64,000 bases of DNA from CAJINA01 sp964636125 (lineage in GTDB: Bacteria; Desulfobacterota; Desulfobacteria; Desulfobacterales; CAJINA01), in assembly GCA_964636125.1 (NCBI GenBank), contig CAZWPX010000019.1, positions 1-64,000 on the forward strand, given 5' to 3'. Both the position numbers and the translations under genes were made by a program. A model generated the notes under the pieces. It had not been told where the DNA came from and ran no database searches. It worked only from the letters and a program-made list of their open reading frames with translations. This document shows positions 55,663 to 64,000 of this stretch, piece after piece. Numbering within the stretch: the stretch's first letter is position 1; each line of letters opens with the position of its first letter.

Positions 55663-58263
55663 ATGAAGAAGGAACTGCGAAAATCTTTCATACCATCATT
55701 CGGAAAAGGCCGCATCGCACGACGACTTGTTATCGCCACGATCATTTTCAGTTCCTTTATTACCCTGTCGGCCACTTCTTATCAGCTATATGCCGACTAT
55801 CGACAAGATCTTAAAACGATTCATGGATATTTTACGCTAATCGAAAACAGCTATCTCAAAAGCCTTTCCAGAAGTGTATGGATGTATGATGTCAGGCAGG
55901 TTACCACTCAACTGGATGGACTGATAAAGCTTCCGGGAATCGAATACCTGGAAATCAAGGCCGGTGGAGATAATACATGGTCTTCCGGTAAACTGCAGTC
56001 GACGCGCACCATCACCAGGCACTTTCCCCTCTCTTTCCGGCACAAAAACCAAACGTTTTCCATTGGCACGCTGAACGTGACCACTAGCCTTGACAACGTC
56101 TACGACCGCTTAATCGGTAAGGCATTTACCATACTGGTCATCAATGCGATTCGGGCCTTTTTCGTGTCAGGTTTCATCCTGCTCATTTTCCATCTTTTCG
56201 TCACCCGCCACTTAGTCGAACTGGCCGATTTCGTCAATAATATCGATTTGAACCGCATCCCCGCAAGGATTAGGCTGAAAAGAAAAAAGAGGCCACCAAC
56301 ACATGACGAAATAGATCAGGTGGTACACGCCTTCAATCAAATGCAGGTAAATCTTCAACAGTCATACGAGGTACTGCAAGAGAGAGAGGCAAAATATCGA
56401 AGTATTTTTGAAAATGCCGTAGAAGGTTTATTTCAAAGCACTCCGGAAGGTCGTTTTGTAAGTGTGAACCCTGCCTTTTCCAAAATGCTATCTTACGCAT
56501 CTCCTGAAGATCTCGTTTCAAGTATTTCCGATATCGCAACGCAGTACTACGTAGATCCTGAAGACCGACTCCAATATCAGAAGCTGCTCCAGGAAAATGG
56601 AACAGTGAAGAATTTCGAGTTCAAAGTTAAACGTAAAGATGGTTCGCATATCTGGGTATCCAACAGTACCCGTGCTATTTATGATCAGCACGATAAGATT
56701 GTTTGTTACGAAGGCAATGTAGGCGACATCACCGGCCGCAAGCTGGCGGAGCACGCGCTGAGTGAGAGTGAGAAAAGATACAGGCGAATATTTGAAAATA
56801 TACAAGATGTCTATTATGAAGCAAGTATGGACGGAACTATTTTAGAAATCAGCCCCTCAATCGAGAATGTCTCAGAATATAAGCGGAAAGAATTAATCGG
56901 TAAATCACTTTATGATATTTACAGGAGTCCTGAAGAAAGGGATGAACTATTAGAAACAATTTTAGAATCGGGAAAGGTTGCCAACTTTGAAGTCCATCTA
57001 ACAGACAAAGATGGATCCCAATACTCCATTGAACTTAATTCGACGTTGCAAAGGGATCAAAAAGGCAACCCCATAAAACTTATCGGTTCCATGCGCGATA
57101 TCTCGGAGCGGAAACGGCTTGAAGCCAGGCTCTTGCAGTCTCAGAAGATGGAAACAGTGGGCACCCTGGCAGGCGGCACCGCCCATGAGTTCAACAACAT
57201 CCTCGGAACAATTATTGGTAACACGGAGATGGCCAAAAATGATGTCCCCGAATCGAACCCGGCCAGGGAATGTTTAGAAGAGATACAAACAGCCTCATTA
57301 CGGGCAAAAGACGTAGTGCGTCAGCTTTTAGGATTTGCCCGCAAGTCAGTGTTCCAGCTGATTCCGGTACAGATCAGTCCAATTGTCCATGAAACATTAA
57401 AAATGCTGCGGGATTCTATTCCCACGACTATAGAGATTCGCAGGAACCTGTCTTGTAAATCCGACACAGTGATGGCCGATTCCACCCAGATCAGCCAGGT
57501 ACTCATGAATCTGTGCACCAACGCAAAGAATGCCATGCAGGCAGAAGGCGGCGTGCTTGAGGTGGAATTAAAAAATATAATTCTTGATGGAACGTCTGCA
57601 CTTCTTTACGAGGATTTAAGTCCGGGAAATTATGTAAAGCTGACCGTTAAGGATAGCGGGCAAGGTATAGATCCCGGAAATATTGACCAAATCTTTGATC
57701 CTTATTTCACCACAATGAGTCTGGCAGAAGGAACAGGTATGGGGCTTGCCGTGGTGCATGGCATCGTCAAACACCACAATGCAGCAATCACCGTTGCAAG
57801 CGAACCAGGGAAAGGGACTCTCTTTGAGGTATTATTCCCACTTATTGAGGCCGAAGCGGAGCAAGAAGCCGGGGTACCGGAGGCGGTGCCCACCGGAAAT
57901 GAGAAAATCCTTTTGGTCGATGATGAAGCCTCACTGGTGAAAATGGTAAAACGGATGCTTGAGATGCAGGGATATCAGGTTGAAACGAAAGGGAACCCGG
58001 TTGAAGCTTTAGAACTGGTTCGTTTGGAACCAGACCGGTTCGATCTTATCATCACCGACATGACCATGCCGCAGATGACCGGCGATAAGCTCACGAAAGA
58101 GATCTTGAGCATTCGTCCGGATATGCCGATTATTCTCTGCAGCGGTTTCAGCGAGAAAATTGATGCTGAAAAAGCAAAGGGACTGGGTATCCGAAAATAT
58201 ATTGAGAAACCGCTGGACATGTCCGATTTTGTGGCGGACGTACGGAAGGTGCTGGATAAATAA
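55663..58263 (+). CDS. Membrane hybrid kinase: TM-periplasmic-TM-HAMP-PAS-PAS-HisKA-HATPase-REC
   Basis: The 866-residue protein has membrane segments at about 20-42 and 165-190 around a periplasmic domain (FTLIENSYLKSLSRSVWMYD, the pattern of a common extracellular kinase sensor). A HAMP-like linker, two PAS domains, HisKA with GGTAHEFNNILGTIIGN, HATPase (NLCTNAKNAM, DSGQGI, GTGMGLAVVHGIV) and a receiver (LLVDDEASLVKMV, Asp in LIITDMTMPQMTG) follow. Together with the binding protein just upstream it likely forms a ligand-sensing unit. The stop is two bases from the next kinase's start, so translation is coupled. Confidence 0.92.
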   Translation: MKKELRKSFIPSFGKGRIARRLVIATIIFSSFITLSATSYQLYADYRQDLKTIHGYFTLIENSYLKSLSRSVWMYDVRQVTTQLDGLIKLPGIEYLEIKAGGDNTWSSGKLQSTRTITRHFPLSFRHKNQTFSIGTLNVTTSLDNVYDRLIGKAFTILVINAIRAFFVSGFILLIFHLFVTRHLVELADFVNNIDLNRIPARIRLKRKKRPPTHDEIDQVVHAFNQMQVNLQQSYEVLQEREAKYRSIFENAVEGLFQSTPEGRFVSVNPAFSKMLSYASPEDLVSSISDIATQYYVDPEDRLQYQKLLQENGTVKNFEFKVKRKDGSHIWVSNSTRAIYDQHDKIVCYEGNVGDITGRKLAEHALSESEKRYRRIFENIQDVYYEASMDGTILEISPSIENVSEYKRKELIGKSLYDIYRSPEERDELLETILESGKVANFEVHLTDKDGSQYSIELNSTLQRDQKGNPIKLIGSMRDISERKRLEARLLQSQKMETVGTLAGGTAHEFNNILGTIIGNTEMAKNDVPESNPARECLEEIQTASLRAKDVVRQLLGFARKSVFQLIPVQISPIVHETLKMLRDSIPTTIEIRRNLSCKSDTVMADSTQISQVLMNLCTNAKNAMQAEGGVLEVELKNIILDGTSALLYEDLSPGNYVKLTVKDSGQGIDPGNIDQIFDPYFTTMSLAEGTGMGLAVVHGIVKHHNAAITVASEPGKGTLFEVLFPLIEAEAEQEAGVPEAVPTGNEKILLVDDEASLVKMVKRMLEMQGYQVETKGNPVEALELVRLEPDRFDLIITDMTMPQMTGDKLTKEILSIRPDMPIILCSGFSEKIDAEKAKGLGIRKYIEKPLDMSDFVADVRKVLDK

Positions 58264-58264
58264 A

Positions 58265-61054
58265 ATGTGGGGAGATAAAACAAGCATTCAGGCCAAATTT
58301 CTGAGGAATATGATTTCCATCGCCCTGGTTTCTATCGGGTTATGGTGCCTGATTTGGGTATACGGCGAATATTCCGCTTTCAATGTCGAATCGGAATCAA
58401 TGCGCGCGGAGTATATCGAATCTCAAAAACAAATACTTCAATCCGAAGTGGCCGGTGTTGTCAAGTATGTCAAATATATGAAGGCTCAGGCTGAACTAGA
58501 ACTGAAACTGGCGCTTAAGGACCGCGTGTATGAAGCCCACCAAATAGCTTTGAACATATATCGGAAAAACAAGGAGTCAAAAACCCCTTCTGAGATTGGA
58601 AACATGATCAAGGATGCCTTGCGGCCAATTCGATTCAACGATGGACGGGGATATTATTTTGCTGTTTCAATGGATGGAGTGGAGCAGTTGTACCTGGTAA
58701 GGCCTGAGTTTGAAGGGAAAAACCTGATTGATCTACAGGATTCGAAAGGCAATTTTATTATTCGGGATGAAATTGATGTCATTAAGAAATTTGGTGAGGG
58801 TTTTGTCAAGGATTACTGGACAAAACCGGATAAAGGCACCGGTGTTCTATTTCCCAAAATATCGTTTGTAAAGTATTTCAAGCCATATGACTGGTATTTC
58901 GGCACAGGAGAATATCTTGATGATGCTAAAAAACAAATCCAGAATGAAGTACTCAACCGTATTGCTGATCTCAGATTTGGAACAGAGGGATATTTTTTTG
59001 GGAGTACCTTTCGGGGGGGGGCGCTTTTCTCAAATGGTAAAATTACCCTGGATGGCGGTAATATATGGGAGTTGACGGATCCCAACGGTGTGAAAATTAT
59101 CCAGGAACAACGCAAAGCCGTTGAAAACCCGGAGGGAGGATTTGTTTATTATTCCTGGCATAAAATAGGCACATCGATTCTATCCCCCAAAATGTCATTC
59201 GTTCTTGGAATACCTGAATGGGAATGGACGATAGGCGCCGGCGTTTACATGGATACGGTTGAAAATATGATTTCAACAAAAAGAGAAACCCTGGAGAATG
59301 GTATCAGAAAAAAAATCATCAACAGCATATTTGCCATGGTGATGCTGTTCCTGTTGATCTGTTTTTGGTCTAATCGGATTGTCAATCAAATGACAAAAGC
59401 AATTGAAGCCTTTTCGTTATCTTTAAAAAAAGCAACTACTGACGCGATTGAGATAAACCCCAAAGACATTCATTTGCGGGAGTTCAGAGATATCGCGGTG
59501 TTGACAAACGGGATCCTGTCAGCCCGCAAACAGGCCTTGGAAGCTCTTCGAGAAAATGAGGAAAAATATCGAGCGGTGGTGGAAGATACGCCTGTATTGA
59601 TTTGCCGGTTTATTTCGGGAGGGATAATCACCTTTGTAAACGATGCTTATTGTAGATATTTTGATAAATCTTCCGATCAGTTGATAGGGAGAAGTTTTTT
59701 TTCGTTTATTCCCGAAACGGACAGAAAAAGCGTGATGACCAACTTGTCATCTTTAACAGCTCAATTACCCATCCAGACCCATGAACATCGGGTCATTTCA
59801 CCAGACGGTGATCTCTGTTGGCAGAAGTGGACTAACCATGCGATGTTCAACGAACAAGGAGAGGTGACTGCTTATCAAGCTATCGGTGAAGATATTACCG
59901 ATTTAAAAAAAATTGAGGTTCAACTTCAGCAAGCCCAAAAAATGGAATCCATAGGCAATCTGGCCGGCGGTATTGCCCACGATTTCAACAATATTCTATC
60001 TTCCGTAATCGGCTTCACTGAACTGGCAATGGATGGCGTCGCAAAAGGCTCTCAACTTGAAGACAACTTACAGGAAGTTTATACCGCAGGAAAACGAGCC
60101 CGGGACCTGGTCAAACAAATCCTTACCTTTGCGCGACAAACCGATGAAGAAATCAAACCTGTCAAAGTTAAAACAGTTGCAAAGGAAGCCTTGAAACTCC
60201 TGAGAGCCTCCATTCCCACTACCATTGAAATCAAACAAAAGATTGAAAGTGATTCTTTAATCATGGGCGATTCAACTCAGGTCCACCAGGTTTTCATGAA
60301 TCTGTGTACCAATGCCGCCCATGCCATGCAAGACCATGGAGGCGTCCTGGAAGTTGGATTAACCGATATCGAGGTGGATGCGAAACGCAAGACAGCTGCA
60401 ACCCTTAAATCCGGTGCATACATAAAACTATGGGTGTCAGATACGGGACCGGGCATCACACCGGATATCATCGAATCGATTTTTGAGCCTTATTTTACCA
60501 CTAAGGAAGTTGGTGAAGGAACTGGAATGGGGCTGGCGATGGTTCATGGCATAGTCGAGAGACATGGTGGCAAAATAACGCTGGAGAGCGAATTGGGCAG
60601 GGGAACCCTCTTTTCGATCTATCTGCCTATTATTAGAAAGCATCCCGCAGATCAATCTTTCGTGCAAGAGAGCCTGCCGTCAGGTACTGAGCGCATTTTG
60701 TTCGTAGATGATGAATTGCCCATAGCTAAGATGGGTTCTCAGATTTTGGAACGGTTGGGATACCAGGTAACCGTTTGCACCAGCAGTGTTGAGGCCCTGG
60801 CGCTTTTCCGGTCAAAACCAGATGATTTTGATCTGGTCATCACTGACATGACCATGCCGAATATGACCGGCGATAAGCTTGCCATTGAACTCATACGGAT
60901 TAGATCGAATATTTCAGTTGTCCTGTTCACCGGATACAGCAAAAAAATATCAGATGAATGGGCCTTGGGAATCGGTATCAAGGCCTTTGCCTATAAGCCG
61001 CTTGTAAAAGCGGATCTGGCAAAAACTGTCCGGAAAGTATTGGATGCTTGTTGA
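58265..61054 (+). CDS. Membrane hybrid kinase with tandem Cache domains, PAS, HisKA, HATPase, REC
   Basis: The 929-residue protein starts at ATG 58265. A membrane segment (MISIALVSIGLWCLIWVY) precedes a periplasmic region of two sCache_2-like units (GRGYYFAVSMDGVEQLYLV and WYFGTGEYLDD; GTEGYFFGSTFRGGALF and WEWTIGAGVYMD). A second membrane segment, a PAS domain, HisKA with GGIAHDFNNILSSVIG, HATPase (NLCTNAAHAM, DTGPGI, GTGMGLAMVHGIV) and a receiver (LFVDDELPIAKMG, LVITDMTMPNMTG) follow. Cache domains bind small organic acids or amines. It is translated directly after the kinase at 55663 and shares its C-terminal half, so the pair may phosphorylate the same partner. Confidence 0.93.
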   Translation: MWGDKTSIQAKFLRNMISIALVSIGLWCLIWVYGEYSAFNVESESMRAEYIESQKQILQSEVAGVVKYVKYMKAQAELELKLALKDRVYEAHQIALNIYRKNKESKTPSEIGNMIKDALRPIRFNDGRGYYFAVSMDGVEQLYLVRPEFEGKNLIDLQDSKGNFIIRDEIDVIKKFGEGFVKDYWTKPDKGTGVLFPKISFVKYFKPYDWYFGTGEYLDDAKKQIQNEVLNRIADLRFGTEGYFFGSTFRGGALFSNGKITLDGGNIWELTDPNGVKIIQEQRKAVENPEGGFVYYSWHKIGTSILSPKMSFVLGIPEWEWTIGAGVYMDTVENMISTKRETLENGIRKKIINSIFAMVMLFLLICFWSNRIVNQMTKAIEAFSLSLKKATTDAIEINPKDIHLREFRDIAVLTNGILSARKQALEALRENEEKYRAVVEDTPVLICRFISGGIITFVNDAYCRYFDKSSDQLIGRSFFSFIPETDRKSVMTNLSSLTAQLPIQTHEHRVISPDGDLCWQKWTNHAMFNEQGEVTAYQAIGEDITDLKKIEVQLQQAQKMESIGNLAGGIAHDFNNILSSVIGFTELAMDGVAKGSQLEDNLQEVYTAGKRARDLVKQILTFARQTDEEIKPVKVKTVAKEALKLLRASIPTTIEIKQKIESDSLIMGDSTQVHQVFMNLCTNAAHAMQDHGGVLEVGLTDIEVDAKRKTAATLKSGAYIKLWVSDTGPGITPDIIESIFEPYFTTKEVGEGTGMGLAMVHGIVERHGGKITLESELGRGTLFSIYLPIIRKHPADQSFVQESLPSGTERILFVDDELPIAKMGSQILERLGYQVTVCTSSVEALALFRSKPDDFDLVITDMTMPNMTGDKLAIELIRIRSNISVVLFTGYSKKISDEWALGIGIKAFAYKPLVKADLAKTVRKVLDAC

Positions 61055-61106
61055 AGCGAAGCGTAGACCCCGCTACCGGCGGGAATGAGGTCAGAGAGCA
61101 GTCTCC

Positions 61107-64000
61107 ATGCGAAATATTAAGAACATTTTTCTCTTCTTATTCATTTTGATACCTGGTTTAGGTCTGGGATTAGCCTTGGAAACCGCGGATGCTACGGACC
61201 GAACCACGCGTTCTAATGCGGGTGCTGAGGCGACTTTTAGAAAACCCCTGGTAATTGCCTTTGACAAAGGCTACGCACCCCTGACGCTTTTGGATATAGA
61301 TGGGAATCCCACCGGGATATTTGTTGATTTTTGGCGCCTCTGGTCACAAAAAACCGGAAAGGGCATTACGTTTATTACCGGCAATTGGAATTCCACGCTC
61401 ATCAACCTCAAAAACTCAAAAGCGGATATCCATTCAGGATTATTTTACAGTGATTCCCGAGCAAAATGGATCAGGTTTTCCCAGCCATTTTATGGGGTAG
61501 GATCGCATCTCTTTTGCAAAGCCGGATCAAATAGAATTGATCTCAGGGGAGATTTGGCAGGAATCAAGATCGGGGCAACATCAGGCTCCTTCCAGGAAGA
61601 GTATTTGCACAAAAAATATCCTGGGGCTGAGGTTGTGCCTTTCCCAAATCGAGAGCGGATGATCCGTGCTGTTTTAGAAATGGAAATCGACTGCCTGCTT
61701 GCGGAAGGTCCTTCTACAGCGGCAAATTTAAACCGCCTGGGGCTGACCGGGCAATTCAAAACAAGTCGCTTGCTGTTTCAAAAAACATTCCACGCAGGCG
61801 TTTTGAAAGAAAACGCTGCCTTGCTGTTATTGATCGATAAGGGCTTTGACACCATATCCGATATGGAGTTGGCTGCGATAGAAAAACGGTGGCTGCCTGA
61901 TTCAAACCAGCAATACTACCGGACGCCAACTGGAAAAATCAGGCTGACTGATAAAGAAAAAGCATGGCTTGCCAGGCACCCGTCCATCCGGGTTGGGTTT
62001 CCGTCTAATTTTCCGCCTTTATTCTTTAAGGAAGCCGCTGTTATCAAAGGTATCAATCCGGACCACCTTAGTTTGATCAGTACATATTCAGGTTTGAATT
62101 TTGATCCCATAATTATTCCAGCGAAAAAATTGGATGACTATTTGCAAAGCGCCAGGATTGACATGTCGGTGGCCTTTGATATCCCCGAACGGAAAAATTA
62201 TGCCCTCAATACATTGGCGGGTATGCATATGAATATGGTGGTTATCGGCCGTAACGATATGCAGGTAATCAGCGGCCTGGCGGCCCTGAACGGGGAAAAA
62301 ATCGCAGTTGTCAGGGGCATCAGAATCTACAATCGTGTATTGAAGGATTATCCGGATATCAAGATCTATCAAACAGATACATACGCGGAGGCATTGGCGG
62401 CGGTCGTCTCAGAAAAAGCTGACGCGATTCTCGGTGGTATGGTCATGTTTGGCCATCTATTGCATCGCTATCCTACCCTGAAAATTCTCGGGCCGGCCGG
62501 TATACCTGCGGAACCTTATATGTATACGGTTCGTAAGGATTATCCTGAACTCGTCAGTATCATGAATAAAGCCATCACAAAAATTCCCAGAGAAGAGACG
62601 GACGCCATCGTTCAAAAATGGTTCAAAGTTCAAATTGATCTCAAAAAGAACTGGGCGACAATTTTAACATGGGTGGGCGGTGTTGGTTTGGCCTCTGTCG
62701 TTGTTATCGGAATTTTTCTATTCTCAAACAGAAAGCTCTCCCGGGAAATCATTGAACGCCGGAAAGTTGAGGCAGCACTCAAAGAAAGTGAAGAGAAATA
62801 CAGACTTATTATCGATAATCAAAAAGATATGGTCGTAAAATTCGATCCTGATGGCCGGCTTCAATTTGTCAGCCCGTCCTATTGCGCTACGTTTGGAAAA
62901 ACTCAAGAACAATTGCTTGGGAAAAAATTTATGCCGCTTATTCATGTAGACGACCGTGAGATTGTGGCCGAAGCCCTGGCCAGGGCCTTCAAACCGCCCT
63001 ATTTCGCACAGGTTGAAGAGCGCGCACTGACGCAAGCAGGCTGGCGCTGGCAGGAGTGGCAAAATGTCGCCATTTTGAATAAAGACAATAAGGTCGAGGC
63101 GATTGTAGCGAGTGGCAGGAACGTTGACGAGCGTAAAAAGGCTGAAGCGGCACTGGTAAAATCCGAACAACAGTTTCAGGAACTTTTTACCTCCATTAAT
63201 GATCTGATATACACACTGGACCTGAAAGGGCAGTTTATTTCCGTAAATCCAGCCATTTTGGAAGCATTTGGATATGAGTATGCCGAATTAATCGGGCGCA
63301 AGGTATCAGATTTCATGGCGCCTGAATTAGCGGCCACTTTTGAAAGCGACTATCTGGAAACACTCCAGTTACAGGGGTACCACGAGGGGATTGCAATTTA
63401 TTTTACGAAAAACGGTGAAAAGATCTTTATTGAAAACAAAAGTGCATTCGTGTGGCCTGCAGACGGTGACCCTTTCATCAGTGGTATCGGCCGAGATGTA
63501 ACTGAAAAAATTTTATCGGAAAGGAGCGTGGCGAAACTTCAGCAACAAGTAGCCCAATCTCAAAAGTTAGAATCAATCGGCACCCTGACAGGCGGGATCG
63601 CCCATGATTTTAATAACATTCAAGCTATTATTGCTGGAAACACAGAGTTGGCCTTAAAAGATGTTCCGGAATGGAACCCGGCCTATGCCTGCCTTGAAGA
63701 GATCAAAACAGCCAGCCTGAGGGCAACAAAGATTGTAAAGCAGCTTCTCAACTTCAGTCGCAAGACCGACTCAAAACTGCAACCCATAGAAATTGCCCTG
63801 ATCGTTAAAAGCGCGCTCAAGTTTTTGCGATCAACGATTCCAACCACCATTGATATTCAGCATGAGATTCAAGCCGCGAACGAAACTATGCTGGCAGACC
63901 CGGCCCAGATTAACCAGATCATGATGAACCTGTGCATCAACGCTTCACATGCTATGGAACAAACTGGTGGAAAGATTACAATCAAATTGGAAAAGGTGAT
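61107..64000 (+). CDS. Hybrid-type kinase with two solute-binding domains and two PAS domains (3' end outside window)
   Basis: The frame is open from ATG 61107 to the window end (964 codons, no stop), so the gene is partial. A signal peptide (NIFLFLFILIPGLGLGLALE) is followed by two SBP_bac_3-like domains (KPLVIAFDKGYAPLTLLDID from about residue 47, and SIRVGFPSNFPPLFFKEA from about 295). A membrane segment (WATILTWVGGVGLASVVVIG), two PAS domains, HisKA with GGIAHDFNNIQAIIAGN, and the start of HATPase (NLCINASHAM) come next. It resembles BvgS/EvgS-type sensors with tandem Venus-flytrap domains. It follows the previous kinase after 52 bp containing a small CCCCGC/GGCGGG hairpin. Confidence 0.92.
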   Translation, partial: MRNIKNIFLFLFILIPGLGLGLALETADATDRTTRSNAGAEATFRKPLVIAFDKGYAPLTLLDIDGNPTGIFVDFWRLWSQKTGKGITFITGNWNSTLINLKNSKADIHSGLFYSDSRAKWIRFSQPFYGVGSHLFCKAGSNRIDLRGDLAGIKIGATSGSFQEEYLHKKYPGAEVVPFPNRERMIRAVLEMEIDCLLAEGPSTAANLNRLGLTGQFKTSRLLFQKTFHAGVLKENAALLLLIDKGFDTISDMELAAIEKRWLPDSNQQYYRTPTGKIRLTDKEKAWLARHPSIRVGFPSNFPPLFFKEAAVIKGINPDHLSLISTYSGLNFDPIIIPAKKLDDYLQSARIDMSVAFDIPERKNYALNTLAGMHMNMVVIGRNDMQVISGLAALNGEKIAVVRGIRIYNRVLKDYPDIKIYQTDTYAEALAAVVSEKADAILGGMVMFGHLLHRYPTLKILGPAGIPAEPYMYTVRKDYPELVSIMNKAITKIPREETDAIVQKWFKVQIDLKKNWATILTWVGGVGLASVVVIGIFLFSNRKLSREIIERRKVEAALKESEEKYRLIIDNQKDMVVKFDPDGRLQFVSPSYCATFGKTQEQLLGKKFMPLIHVDDREIVAEALARAFKPPYFAQVEERALTQAGWRWQEWQNVAILNKDNKVEAIVASGRNVDERKKAEAALVKSEQQFQELFTSINDLIYTLDLKGQFISVNPAILEAFGYEYAELIGRKVSDFMAPELAATFESDYLETLQLQGYHEGIAIYFTKNGEKIFIENKSAFVWPADGDPFISGIGRDVTEKILSERSVAKLQQQVAQSQKLESIGTLTGGIAHDFNNIQAIIAGNTELALKDVPEWNPAYACLEEIKTASLRATKIVKQLLNFSRKTDSKLQPIEIALIVKSALKFLRSTIPTTIDIQHEIQAANETMLADPAQINQIMMNLCINASHAMEQTGGKITIKLEKV

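Overview
The window looks like chromosomal DNA of a strictly anaerobic member of the Desulfobacterota (former Deltaproteobacteria; Desulfobacterales-like). This is an inference from gene content: a class I hybrid-cluster protein with its DUF1858-type partner, a RACo-like corrinoid-activation ATPase, sigma-54 promoters with two sigma-54 activators, PAS domains with sulfate-reducer-type Cys/Pro loops, and an extreme density of hybrid histidine kinases. No rRNA, tRNA, CRISPR, phage or transposase gene was seen.

Layout. 1-4.35 kb: small genes, a NifX/permease gene broken by one frameshift, an ABM-domain protein and a DHH/CBS protein. 4.8-7.65 kb: a Crp/Fnr regulator (likely HcpR) next to the DUF1858-hcp operon, which carries a perfect 16-bp palindrome upstream. 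7.9-10.5 kb: a PAS/HD-GYP phosphodiesterase, a radical-SAM remnant and two YeeE/YedE sulfur-transport halves behind a near-perfect sigma-54 promoter. 11.2-16.1 kb: a symporter-UspA fusion, thioredoxin reductase and a RACo-like protein. 16.2-25.9 kb: a signalling island of kinases, receivers, one sigma-54 activator, an SLC13 transporter and a CBS protein. 26.1-28.4 kb: a truncated sensor, two DUF1538 membrane proteins and a PII-like protein. 28.4-33.2 kb: an ABC/FtsX/LolA-like/outer-membrane-barrel export operon facing a dead TetR gene, then a CMD-family protein. 33.5-37.2 kb: a kinase and a second sigma-54 activator. 37.9-52.9 kb: a c-di-GMP-centred run (PhnD-type hybrid kinase, PilZ, REC-HD-GYP, GAF-cyclase, large PAS hybrid kinase, REC-GGDEF, and a PilB/GspE-like ATPase carrying both MshEN repeats and a C-terminal receiver). 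53-64 kb: a PAS kinase, a solute-binding protein and three very large sensor kinases, the last cut by the window end.

The most unusual content is not a gene family but the repeats. (1) Arrays of the heptamer GAGCAAC / GTTGCTC occur six times. Three are inside coding regions, in loops of hybrid-kinase domains; two flank a four-helix-bundle (S23/IVP-like) gene in inverted orientation. The heptamer has no stop in any of six frames and gives the same cyclic heptapeptide in all three frames of a strand. (2) Three copies of a 159-bp MITE-like element, with shortened relatives that supply a stop codon or form hairpins. (3) Two copies of a ~95-bp element with ATAGCGTTTG ends. (4) Three copies of a two-hairpin RNA-like motif with compensatory changes. 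(5) Six -24/-12 promoter candidates in two sequence subclasses.
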